Below are positions 7,200 to 13,618 of a DNA stretch of 13,863 nucleotides, piece after piece; position 1 is the first letter of the stretch; every line of letters begins with the position of its first letter. Position numbers and translations under genes: made by a program. Location of the stretch: NCBI GenBank assembly GCA_027062035.1, contig JAMOUL010000068.1, positions 1 to 13,863 on the forward strand. The letters are read 5' to 3'. The notes below the pieces were generated by a model. It was not told the DNA's origin. It worked only from the letters and a program-made list of their open reading frames with translations, and searched no databases. This DNA comes from Candidatus Aminicenantota bacterium. GTDB taxonomy: Bacteria > Acidobacteriota > Aminicenantia > S016-38.

Positions 7200-8938
7200 T
7201 GTCCGCTCCATGTGGAAAATTTTATAGTTTTGCTTCCTTTGATAAACCATGGAAGCTCAGATGTATATTCAACAACAGTGGCTCTTCTTAACACCCTTCC
7301 TCTTATGGGTTGATAGGGAGAGGAAAATAGCTGAAAAAGCGTCGGAGGCAGAGAAGGAAATTCCTCTCCTTCTATGTAAAGGGATTTGTCCCTGGTGAAG
7401 AATTTAAAATAAAGCCTGTTGTTCTTTCTCAGATTATTAAGCACCCTTACGAGTCTATCAAAGGATGCCGGAAAGCCCACCACTCCACGGTAATAGGTAG
7501 CCTCCCATTTGGAAATCGCCCCGGCCGAAGCCACCATAAGATAAAGGTCCTTTCCTGCAGGAACTTCCGGAATCTTAATGGGATAGGTTTGCTCCTGCTC
7601 CTTTCCGTTTTTGGGCTTTAAATAAACCGTAATATCGACTTTCTCCCCTGGCTTTACCCTGTACTTTGGTGTCCAGATCCTGGTAATGGTTGCTGTCTTT
7701 TCATATTCATAAACGTCAAATTTGAGGGTTATGGAATCTATGTCGGCCTTTTTATATGGATTATTTTCCAGATAATACAGAATTGCCGCATCCAGGCTCA
7801 GCACCTCAGAAGAGCTCTTGCCAACAAAAATATCACTTATCTTAACGTTCCTCCCGTTTTTGATAGCGATTTCTCCCTTTACCTTCAGGGAAATATCTCC
7901 GAAATCCTTTGCCCCTTCAGACAAAACCCCCTGTTCTGCCATCATCAAAAGAATCGGGGCAAGGTTCGGGTCATCTATCAACCAGAAATTGTATTTCTTT
8001 TCCTTTTTTGGGGAAGATAAGCTCAATCTTACCGGTATATAATCTGGCAGCTTTCCGAGCTCCGCCACAACCCCCTTCTGTCTGTCCTCTATAACCCGTC
8101 CAAGCAGGGTTGTGGACTGCATTAATTTAAAGGGAGAAGCATAGGATGGAACAATACCTATAACTTCAGCTTTGGCAAGAAAATAGTTGGCTGGCCCTGT
8201 ATTCAGGAAGGGATGCCCGAAAATGTAAATCTTATTCTTTTTTCTATCATTATAAACTACCGTCCCTCCAGCGCTTATCTCTATATCCCCGGTGGTAAGA
8301 AGAATGGAAACTGCATCTCCCTCAGAAATGTTTCCCAGCTTTATCCTGGGTTCTACCGGAACACCTCCAGCTCCGGCGGAGATCAGGTTCATCTTCCGGG
8401 CAAATTTTTCCACAAAATCCCCTTCTATGGTGGAGGAGAATGGAACGGGCAACGGGGCAAATTTTCCAATAGAAGGAGGAGTGCTGAGAAATGAAAGGAG
8501 TTTCGAGAAGTCCATTCTTTTCCTTATGGGGCCCATATATGTAGCTCTGGTTGTCCCAACGGTTAAGGGTGCCCCTCCCTTTACTATCTCTTCTATGGGA
8601 ACTATTCCTGCTATGGGCTCCTTTGAAAACTGAAATCCGTAGGCCACCGCACCCAGGAGCTTTCCGTTTATAAACACAGGACTACCGCTCATCCCTGAAA
8701 TTACCCCGCCGTTTTCCACATATTTTCCGGTCAGTCTGGCCATTATAAGTGAACTGTCCACGTTGAAGTTCTTCAGAACCCCGAGAATTTCCACCCCGAA
8801 TTTTTCTGTTTTTGTTCCGGAAAATACTGAAATTCCATATCCCTTCTGGCCTCTTTTTACTTCTTTTAAAGGCATAAAATCAAGGGCAAAAAGGGATAGG
8901 ATAATAATAAAAAAGCCTATAGTTTTTCTCATGGTCAT
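7196..8938 (-). CDS. SpoIVB-type peptidase S55 domain protein, exported
   Basis: This is probably an exported protein with an S55 serine-peptidase-like domain. Residues about 4-20 are hydrophobic (signal peptide or anchor). The stretch from PLKEVKRGQKGYG (23-35) through GMSGSPVFINGKLLGAVAYG (82-101) is strongly S55-like, with S84 as the predicted nucleophile; FSKEPIAGIVPIEE (104-117) follows. A second conserved-looking block is GGTVVYN and YIFGHPFLNTGP (224-249), with H242 as the candidate base. In B. subtilis SpoIVB the His precedes the Ser; here the order is reversed. The position matching SpoIVB Asp363 appears to be Leu or Thr, so activity is uncertain. The C-terminal half (350-580) is beta-rich and unrecognised. 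Two ATGs (8938, 8932) are possible. The Shine-Dalgarno (AGCAGG) is about 12 nt upstream, a long spacing. The gene follows lepA by 30 nt and overlaps the propeller gene by 4 nt. Confidence 0.82.
   Translation of the reverse strand: MTMRKTIGFFIIILSLFALDFMPLKEVKRGQKGYGISVFSGTKTEKFGVEILGVLKNFNVDSSLIMARLTGKYVENGGVISGMSGSPVFINGKLLGAVAYGFQFSKEPIAGIVPIEEIVKGGAPLTVGTTRATYMGPIRKRMDFSKLLSFLSTPPSIGKFAPLPVPFSSTIEGDFVEKFARKMNLISAGAGGVPVEPRIKLGNISEGDAVSILLTTGDIEISAGGTVVYNDRKKNKIYIFGHPFLNTGPANYFLAKAEVIGIVPSYASPFKLMQSTTLLGRVIEDRQKGVVAELGKLPDYIPVRLSLSSPKKEKKYNFWLIDDPNLAPILLMMAEQGVLSEGAKDFGDISLKVKGEIAIKNGRNVKISDIFVGKSSSEVLSLDAAILYYLENNPYKKADIDSITLKFDVYEYEKTATITRIWTPKYRVKPGEKVDITVYLKPKNGKEQEQTYPIKIPEVPAGKDLYLMVASAGAISKWEATYYRGVVGFPASFDRLVRVLNNLRKNNRLYFKFFTRDKSLYIEGEEFPSLPPTLFQLFSSPYQPIRGRVLRRATVVEYTSELPWFIKGSKTIKFSTWSGQ
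7206..7209 (-). promoter_or_regulatory. Ribosome binding site fixing the propeller gene start
   Basis: GGAG on the minus strand lies 6 nt before the ATG at 7199 and within the last codons of the S55 gene. It supports the shorter start that places a signal peptide at the N-terminus. Confidence 0.6.
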
Positions 8939-8968
8939 GAAAAAATATTACCTGCTGAAGTTTTTTTG

Positions 8969-10768
8969 TCAATCTTCATCGGATTTCATCACCGAAAGGA
9001 AGGCCTCCTGGGGAATGTCAACCCTGCCAATTCGCTTCATTCTCTTCTTACCCTCCTTCTGCTTTTCCAGCAGTTTTCTCTTTCTGGTTACATCCCCTCC
9101 GTAACATTTGGCAAGCACGTCCTTTCTTATAGGTTTTACGGTCTCCCTGGCAATCACCCTCTTTCCAACGGATGCCTGAATTGCCACTTCGAAAAGCTGA
9201 CGAGGTATCAGCTTTCTTAATCTGCTCACAACTTCGCGGCCCTTATCATATGCCCTCTTTCGCTCCACAATAAAGGAAAGCGCCTCAACCGGTTCCCCGT
9301 TTATCAGGATATCCAGCTTTACAAGATCCCCTGGTTTATAACCTATAAATTCATAATCCATTGAGGCATAGCCCCTGGTTATGGATTTCAGTTTATTAAA
9401 AAAGTCGTAGATTATTTCTGAAAGAGGAACCTCAAAGGTCATCATAACCCTGTGGGGGGAAATATATTCCATTTTCTTCTGAATCCCCCTTCTGTCCCTG
9501 GTCAATTTCATAACAGGGCCAACGTACTCATCCGGGGTTATGATGAACAACTCCACGTAGGGCTCCTCTATCTTTTCAATTTTCTCCGGAGGAGGAAGTT
9601 CAGAAGGACTTTCAATATCAATAACCTGACCATCCTTTGTATAGACCCTGTATCCCACAGAGGGAGCAGTTGTTATAACCTTAATGCCGAACTCCCTTTC
9701 CAGTCTTTCCTGGATTATCTCCCTGTGAAGCATTCCCAGAAAACCGCATCTAAAACCCATACCAAGAGCCTGACTGTTTTCCGGTTCAAAGGTTATGGAG
9801 GAATCGTTCAGTGAAAGTTTTTCAAGGGCTTCCCTCAGGTCCTCGTAATTATACCCATCCGCTGGATAGAATCCCGCAAAAACCATGGGTTTCATCCTTT
9901 TGAAACCAGGTAGAGGTTCTGAAGCGGGATTTTTTAACTCAGTAATGGTATCACCGATCATAACTTCCCTGATATTTTTTATGCTGGCTATTACAAGACC
10001 TGCTTCACCGGTTCCCAGCTGTTTAACCTTCCTGTACTTAGGCGTAAGGATTCCCAGTTCCGTAACCTCATGAACACCGCCGCCCTGCATGAACTTAATC
10101 TTCATGCCCGGTTCTAAAATCCCATCCACTACCCTTACAAGGGTTATAACCCCCCTGTAATTATCGAACCATGAATCGAAGACAAGGGCCCTCAGGGGTC
10201 CTTCCTTTTTCCCTCCCGGGGGAGGAACCCTCTCTATTATTGCCTCAAGAACCTTCTCCACGTTGGTACCATATTTGGCACTTACCATTATGGCTTCCTC
10301 TGCGGGAATTCCTATGATGGTCTCCAGCTGGGTTAAGACCCTCTCAACATCAGCGTTTGGAAGGTCAATTTTGTTTATCACAGGAATAAGAACCAGGTCG
10401 TTTTCTATAGCAAGATAGGTGTTCGCAAGGGTCTGTGCCTCTACTCCCTGTGAAGCATCAATTACAAGAAGAGCTCCCTCACAGGCAGCAAGGCTCCTGG
10501 AGACTTCATAACTGAAGTCCACATGCCCGGGGGTATCTATAAGGTTTAGATAAAAGGTCTTGCCTTTGTATTTATATTCCAGCCTCACAAAGTGGGCTTT
10601 TATGGTTATCCCCTTCTCCCTCTCCAGGTCCATGGTATCCAGAACCTGCTCCTCCATTTCCCTCTTGGATAAAGCTCCGGTAATCTCCAGAAAGCGGTCC
10701 GCCAGTGTTGACTTTCCATGGTCAATGTGCGCTATTATGGAGAAATTTCTTATTCTATCCCTTTCCAT
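8969..10768 (-). CDS. lepA: Elongation factor 4 (LepA), ribosome-associated translational GTPase
   Basis: This GTPase binds ribosomes and is linked to back-translocation and ribosome assembly or initiation. The length, 599 residues, is normal. G1 is AHIDHGKST (13-21), the switch region EREKGITIKAH (49-59) has Lys where many LepA proteins have Arg, G3 is DTPGHVDF (78-85), G4 NKIDLP (132-137) and G5 VSAKYG. LepA-specific parts include the stretch around GMGFRCGFLGMLHREI and the C-terminal domain with YGGDVTRKRKLLEKQKEGKK. The start overlaps the end of the ROK kinase gene by 19 nt. The nearest AGGAG is about 13 nt upstream, so coupling to upstream translation is likely. Its position among envelope genes recalls the lepA-lepB pairing in E. 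coli. Confidence 0.98.
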   Translation of the reverse strand: MERDRIRNFSIIAHIDHGKSTLADRFLEITGALSKREMEEQVLDTMDLEREKGITIKAHFVRLEYKYKGKTFYLNLIDTPGHVDFSYEVSRSLAACEGALLVIDASQGVEAQTLANTYLAIENDLVLIPVINKIDLPNADVERVLTQLETIIGIPAEEAIMVSAKYGTNVEKVLEAIIERVPPPGGKKEGPLRALVFDSWFDNYRGVITLVRVVDGILEPGMKIKFMQGGGVHEVTELGILTPKYRKVKQLGTGEAGLVIASIKNIREVMIGDTITELKNPASEPLPGFKRMKPMVFAGFYPADGYNYEDLREALEKLSLNDSSITFEPENSQALGMGFRCGFLGMLHREIIQERLEREFGIKVITTAPSVGYRVYTKDGQVIDIESPSELPPPEKIEKIEEPYVELFIITPDEYVGPVMKLTRDRRGIQKKMEYISPHRVMMTFEVPLSEIIYDFFNKLKSITRGYASMDYEFIGYKPGDLVKLDILINGEPVEALSFIVERKRAYDKGREVVSRLRKLIPRQLFEVAIQASVGKRVIARETVKPIRKDVLAKCYGGDVTRKRKLLEKQKEGKKRMKRIGRVDIPQEAFLSVMKSDED

Positions 10769-11631
10769 CCGTATGCTGCCGCTCCTATCACCCCTGCCAT
10801 ATATCCAAGGGAAGATATTTCTATTTCTATCGAAGAATGCTGATATACATAACTGTGATTTTTTATATACAGAAGAACAGGTTCTAAAAGAAGATCTCCC
10901 GCCTTTGCGAGGCCTCCGCCCAATATAATCGCTTCAGGATCAAATATATTTATCAACGAAACAATTCCCCTTCCAAGCCATTCGGCTATCTCCTGATAAA
11001 TACTGGCGGCTTCTTTCTCACCCTTCCTCGCCAGCTCTCCTATTTCCTTTGCTGAGAGTCTTTCCCCTGTCCTTTCATAATATTTCCTTTCAAGGGCAGA
11101 AGCAGAGGCTTCTGTCTCCCAGCACCCTGTAGATCCACAACCGCATTTTCTTCCAGAAGGATTTATCTGCATATGGCCCACCTCTCCGGCGAAACCACTT
11201 TTCCCTGTAAGCAATCTGCGATCTACAATTATTCCTCCTCCTATTCCAGTCCCCAGAGTTATATAAACAAAGGTTGAAAATTCCCTGCCCTTACCGAAAA
11301 GCATCTCTCCGAAGGCTGCCACATTGGCATCGTTCTGAATTCTCGCCCCCGGAAAGATACGCTGTATCTCACCCCAGATTTCCGCATCTTTAAGAAAGGG
11401 TATATTCGGGGAAAGACGAATCCTCTTCCTTTCGCTGTCCCACAGCCCTGCTATTCCAAACCCCACGCTATCGAAGGGGCTCAGCTCTCCTGAAATCTGT
11501 TCGAAAGTTTTAAAGAGAGAGGGAAGGTTCTCTGGACAGGGATAAACCCTTTCTTCAAGAACCTTCCCTTCTTCATCGACAACTCCTGCCTTTATGTTCG
11601 TACCACCGATATCTATACCGAGAAGCCTCAT
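10750..11631 (-). CDS. ROK-family sugar kinase (glucokinase-like)
   Basis: This is a cytoplasmic ATP-dependent hexose kinase, probably phosphorylating glucose or a related (amino)sugar. The phosphate-binding motif DIGGTN is at residues 7-12. A second phosphate motif is ITLGTGIGGG (124-133). The catalytic Asp is D101 in QNDANVAA. Sugar and zinc binding is shown by GEVGH (149-153) and the ROK signature CGCGSTGCWE, with H153, C163, C165 and C170 as the expected zinc ligands. The adenosine-side motif IILGGGLAKAG lies at 235-245. The length, 293 residues, and the lack of a DNA-binding N-terminus indicate a kinase, not a ROK repressor. The start ATG overlaps the tatA stop by 4 nt and the end overlaps lepA by 19 nt. 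The exact sugar cannot be told from sequence. Confidence 0.93.
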   Translation of the reverse strand: MRLLGIDIGGTNIKAGVVDEEGKVLEERVYPCPENLPSLFKTFEQISGELSPFDSVGFGIAGLWDSERKRIRLSPNIPFLKDAEIWGEIQRIFPGARIQNDANVAAFGEMLFGKGREFSTFVYITLGTGIGGGIIVDRRLLTGKSGFAGEVGHMQINPSGRKCGCGSTGCWETEASASALERKYYERTGERLSAKEIGELARKGEKEAASIYQEIAEWLGRGIVSLINIFDPEAIILGGGLAKAGDLLLEPVLLYIKNHSYVYQHSSIEIEISSLGYMAGVIGAAAYGWKGIE

Positions 11632-11783
11632 TTTTTCTCATCTTCATCCGAGCCTGAAAGTCCCTTTTTAAAGTTTCTTATGGCCTCTCCTATGCCTCTT
11701 CCAAGGGCAGGAAGTTTGTTTGCTCCAAATATAAGGAACACAATTAGAAGAATTATTAAAAGTTCGCCTAACCCCAGATTCAT
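11628..11783 (-). CDS. tatA: TatA/TatB-family twin-arginine translocase subunit, 51 residues
   Basis: This small gene encodes MNLGLGELLIILLIVFLIFG followed by ANKLPALGRGIGEAIRNFKK and a short acidic, lysine-ended tail. That is the classic TatA layout: a short membrane helix with a polar residue near its start (E7), the FG hinge (F19-G20), a KLP.LG.G.G.A...F motif in an amphipathic helix, and a charged tail. TatA forms the pore or patch of the Sec-independent pathway that exports folded proteins with twin-arginine signals. At 51 residues it is at the short end for the family. The start lies 6 nt after the stop of the coiled-coil gene, which has tandem TAA TAA and no clear ribosome site; the stop overlaps the ROK kinase ATG by 4 nt. 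No tatC is in the window. TatA rather than TatB is inferred from the short tail. Confidence 0.88.
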   Translation of the reverse strand: MNLGLGELLIILLIVFLIFGANKLPALGRGIGEAIRNFKKGLSGSDEDEKK

Positions 11784-11789
11784 TTTTTA

Positions 11790-13061
11790 TTACTTTATAA
11801 GGATAACGATCTTGTTATTCTTAAATTTTGACGGATTGAGAATCTGAATCTGTGCCTGAACCTTGTCAGGGGAGAATACGACCTCGTAGTCCACCTTATT
11901 CTTGTAAACTTCCTTTGGAAGAATGGTAACCTTCTTAATTTTCTTTAAGCCAAAGTCAGAGGCGTTCAGCACTATTGTTGTAGAAGTCCTGAGGTCCAGC
12001 CTGTTGTTGAAAATAGACTGATCCAGTTCCTTTATCTTGGTTGAGGAAAGGAATCCGGTCTTTACTATTCCCTGGGTCTTGAGCATCTTCTTTGTGCCTA
12101 CCACATACCAGACTGAATTAAGTTTGGATTCAAGGTCTGTCACCTTAGCAGAAAGGGCCGCCAGTTCCTTGGAAAGCTTATCCCTTTCCTGCTGAAGCAA
12201 GGCAACATCTTCCTGAAGGGCCTTCTTTTTAGCCTCAAGAGCTGAAACCTGCTGTTCCAGAGTGGTCTTTTCCACTTCAAGCTGTTTAGCCTTGGCCTCG
12301 GCCTTTTCCTTTGCGGTAATTAACTCTTTCTTCTTTCTCCTCTTGATTTCATTGGGACTTATGGGTGCTGTTCCCTGGGTAACGAATGTTCCAAAAACAT
12401 CAGCATCCGGGTCATAGAAATTCCAGACCTTAAATCCAGGAACCAGATAATCAAAGGTATTCACCTGCTCCACGAGCTTTGCTGCTTTATCCTTGGGGAT
12501 ATTGTACTCCTTGGTCAGGAACTCCATGGCTATCTTTTTATGTGTATCACCTGGTTTTACAACAACCGGGTGGGGAAGTTTCTTTTCAATGGAAGTAAGT
12601 TCATCCTTCAATTTATTTATCTCCTTCTCCCGTTCCACAATGTCCTTTAATAGCCCCTTGTACGAAACATCTTCCTCCTTTTCCAGCTTTTCTTCCAGTG
12701 CTTTTATCTCTTCGGGTCCCAGTTCCATGGACTGATAAATCTCCGGAGGAATTTCGACTCCCTGCTGTTTCGCTGTCTTAAGGAGCTCGAATATCTCATT
12801 CTGCCTTTCTTTGATCTTTCGCTCTATCTTGTCAACTTTAGCCGCCATCTTTTTCATATCCTCTATCTTAAGCTGCGCTCCCTTCTTTAGTTTTAAAGAA
12901 GGTTCTGAAAGAAGGAGGTATGCTACCACCGCTACCACAATAACAACAGCTATTGTAAGGACAGCCCACAGCCATCCTTTGTTAGAGGGCCTTTTCATGT
13001 ATTTGGTGGTCTCGCTCACGCCACCCTTCTTTTCCTCGCCCTCGTTAAAAATGTCTTTCAT
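11790..13061 (-). CDS. Membrane-anchored coiled-coil protein with LysM-like segment
   Basis: Function unknown; 423 residues and the first gene of the operon. A short cytoplasmic N-terminus is followed by one strongly hydrophobic helix (about 30-51), then a mostly helical outward-facing part. A first coiled coil spans about 62-162. A LysM-like segment at 163-215 reads HPVVVKPGDTHKKIA and later LVPGFKVWNFY. A long heptad-like coiled coil spans about 239-316 (rich in Lys, Glu, Ala, Leu). A beta-rich C-terminal domain spans about 317-423 and opens with VWYVVGTKKMLKTQGI; from memory this resembles a domain seen in Bacteroidota proteins of unknown role. I chose the ATG at 13061 because AGGAGG lies 7 nt upstream. 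A GTG 14 codons earlier falls in the promoter -10. It may bind peptidoglycan and span part of the periplasm. Confidence 0.8.
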   Translation of the reverse strand: MKDIFNEGEEKKGGVSETTKYMKRPSNKGWLWAVLTIAVVIVVAVVAYLLLSEPSLKLKKGAQLKIEDMKKMAAKVDKIERKIKERQNEIFELLKTAKQQGVEIPPEIYQSMELGPEEIKALEEKLEKEEDVSYKGLLKDIVEREKEINKLKDELTSIEKKLPHPVVVKPGDTHKKIAMEFLTKEYNIPKDKAAKLVEQVNTFDYLVPGFKVWNFYDPDADVFGTFVTQGTAPISPNEIKRRKKKELITAKEKAEAKAKQLEVEKTTLEQQVSALEAKKKALQEDVALLQQERDKLSKELAALSAKVTDLESKLNSVWYVVGTKKMLKTQGIVKTGFLSSTKIKELDQSIFNNRLDLRTSTTIVLNASDFGLKKIKKVTILPKEVYKNKVDYEVVFSPDKVQAQIQILNPSKFKNNKIVILIK

Positions 13062-13068
13062 TATTACA

Positions 13069-13074
13069 CCTCCT
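13069..13074 (-). promoter_or_regulatory. Strong ribosome binding site of the operon's first gene
   Basis: AGGAGG on the minus strand lies 7 nt before the ATG at 13061. It fixes the start of the coiled-coil protein and rules out the longer reading that begins at a GTG within the promoter. Confidence 0.85.
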
Positions 13075-13081
13075 GATGCAT

Positions 13082-13109
13082 TTTTACCATTAAGTTTTAC
13101 CACATTAAG
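13082..13109 (-). repeat. Imperfect tandem repeat overlapping the operon promoter
   Basis: On the minus strand CTTAATGTGGTAAAA (13109-13095) is followed directly by CTTAATGGTAAAA (13094-13082). The two units are identical apart from a 2-nt insertion (TG). The first unit contributes the -10 of the operon promoter and its extended-10 TGG; the second covers the predicted transcription start and early leader. It could be a paired operator or a duplicated promoter element. It could also be chance in AT-rich DNA, though the match is long for that. Confidence 0.6.
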
Positions 13110-13122
13110 GCTTTTCTTTCAA
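13094..13122 (-). promoter_or_regulatory. Predicted sigma-70-type promoter of the nine-gene operon
   Basis: The -35 is TTGAAA (13122-13117, five of six consensus bases). A 17-nt spacer ends in TGG, giving an extended -10. The -10 is TAAAAC (13099-13094, four of six). Transcription would begin near 13087, leaving a leader of about 25 nt that carries the AGGAGG site. The -35 is only 2 nt from the -35 of the divergent promoter. Confidence 0.55.
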
Positions 13123-13124
13123 GC

Positions 13125-13153
13125 TTGCCTGAAAAGTACAGGGGGTTTAAAAT
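13125..13153 (+). promoter_or_regulatory. Predicted sigma-70-type promoter of the small barrel gene
   Basis: The -35 is TTGCCT (13125-13130, four of six), the spacer is 17 nt, and the -10 is TAAAAT (13148-13153, five of six). The start of transcription would be near 13160, the same place as the GTG start codon, so the mRNA may have no leader. No well-placed ribosome site exists for this gene, which agrees with that reading. Confidence 0.5.
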
Positions 13154-13159
13154 ATAAGG

Positions 13160-13600
13160 GTGAGAAAAATCTTTATTTTTTTTGTCCTCGCTTTTTCGAT
13201 CTTTTCAATAGACCTGGGGGGATTCATCGGGGAAGCCTCCAATGCAAAGGGAATGTCCTATGGAGTCTTTGCCTCCCTATCCTTCTTTCCCTTTACAAGG
13301 GTGGAAATTGAAGGTTCAAAATTTTTTACAACCGAGGAGAAGCAGCTGGTACTTTCAGGTGAAGCCGGGATTTCCCTTGCAGGAATACACCCCTATCTAA
13401 TAGCAGGCGTTGGAATCAACACTAATGAAGAGGGAAAATTTGAGCCCTTTTCCAGTTCAACCTATTTCTCAGCTATAGGGGGAGGGGTTAAATTCTCCAT
13501 TTTTTCAAGGATGCTAAAGCTAAGACTTGATTTCAGAAAGTTCTCGGTGAAGGACAATCCGTATTATAGAGCCTACGTAGGAATATTGTTTTCCATTTAA
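13160..13600 (+). CDS. Small outer-membrane beta-barrel protein (OmpX-size)
   Basis: This is a predicted outer-membrane protein of 146 residues. Residues 1-16 form a signal peptide (MRKIFIFFVLAFSIFS). The rest alternates hydrophobic and polar residues with glycines at turns, for example GVFASLSFF, YLIAGVGI, FSAIGGGVKF, LKLRLDFRKF and RAYVGILFSI, which suits an eight-stranded barrel. It is close in size to OmpX-like proteins, but no family is recognised and its role is unknown. The start is GTG; the next in-frame Met is at residue 32, beyond the signal peptide, so GTG is the only sensible start. The gene is divergent from the nine-gene operon and converges with another barrel gene 18 nt downstream. 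Confidence 0.75.
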   Translation: MRKIFIFFVLAFSIFSIDLGGFIGEASNAKGMSYGVFASLSFFPFTRVEIEGSKFFTTEEKQLVLSGEAGISLAGIHPYLIAGVGINTNEEGKFEPFSSSTYFSAIGGGVKFSIFSRMLKLRLDFRKFSVKDNPYYRAYVGILFSI

Positions 13601-13602
13601 CT

Positions 13603-13615
13603 TAAAACGGTTTTA
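13603..13615. repeat. Short inverted repeat between two convergent genes
   Basis: TAAAAC and GTTTTA flank a single G in the 18-nt gap between the two convergent stop codons. The stem would be almost all A-T with no U-run after it, so it is at best a weak two-way terminator. Confidence 0.25.
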
Positions 13616-13618
13616 TAT

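Noticed and set aside
7200..7250. Seventeen extra N-terminal codons for the propeller protein (ATG at 7250).
   Set aside because: They put charged residues ahead of a clean signal peptide and overlap the S55 gene; the ATG at 7199 has a better ribosome site and an ATGA junction.
13062..13103. Longer start (GTG at 13103) for the coiled-coil gene.
   Set aside because: It falls inside the predicted -10 region, upstream of the likely transcription start, while AGGAGG is ideally placed for the ATG at 13061.
12811..13311. Plus-strand ORF spanning the divergent promoter region.
   Set aside because: It runs antisense to the coiled-coil gene, crosses both promoters and overlaps the barrel gene in another frame; it is a shadow frame.
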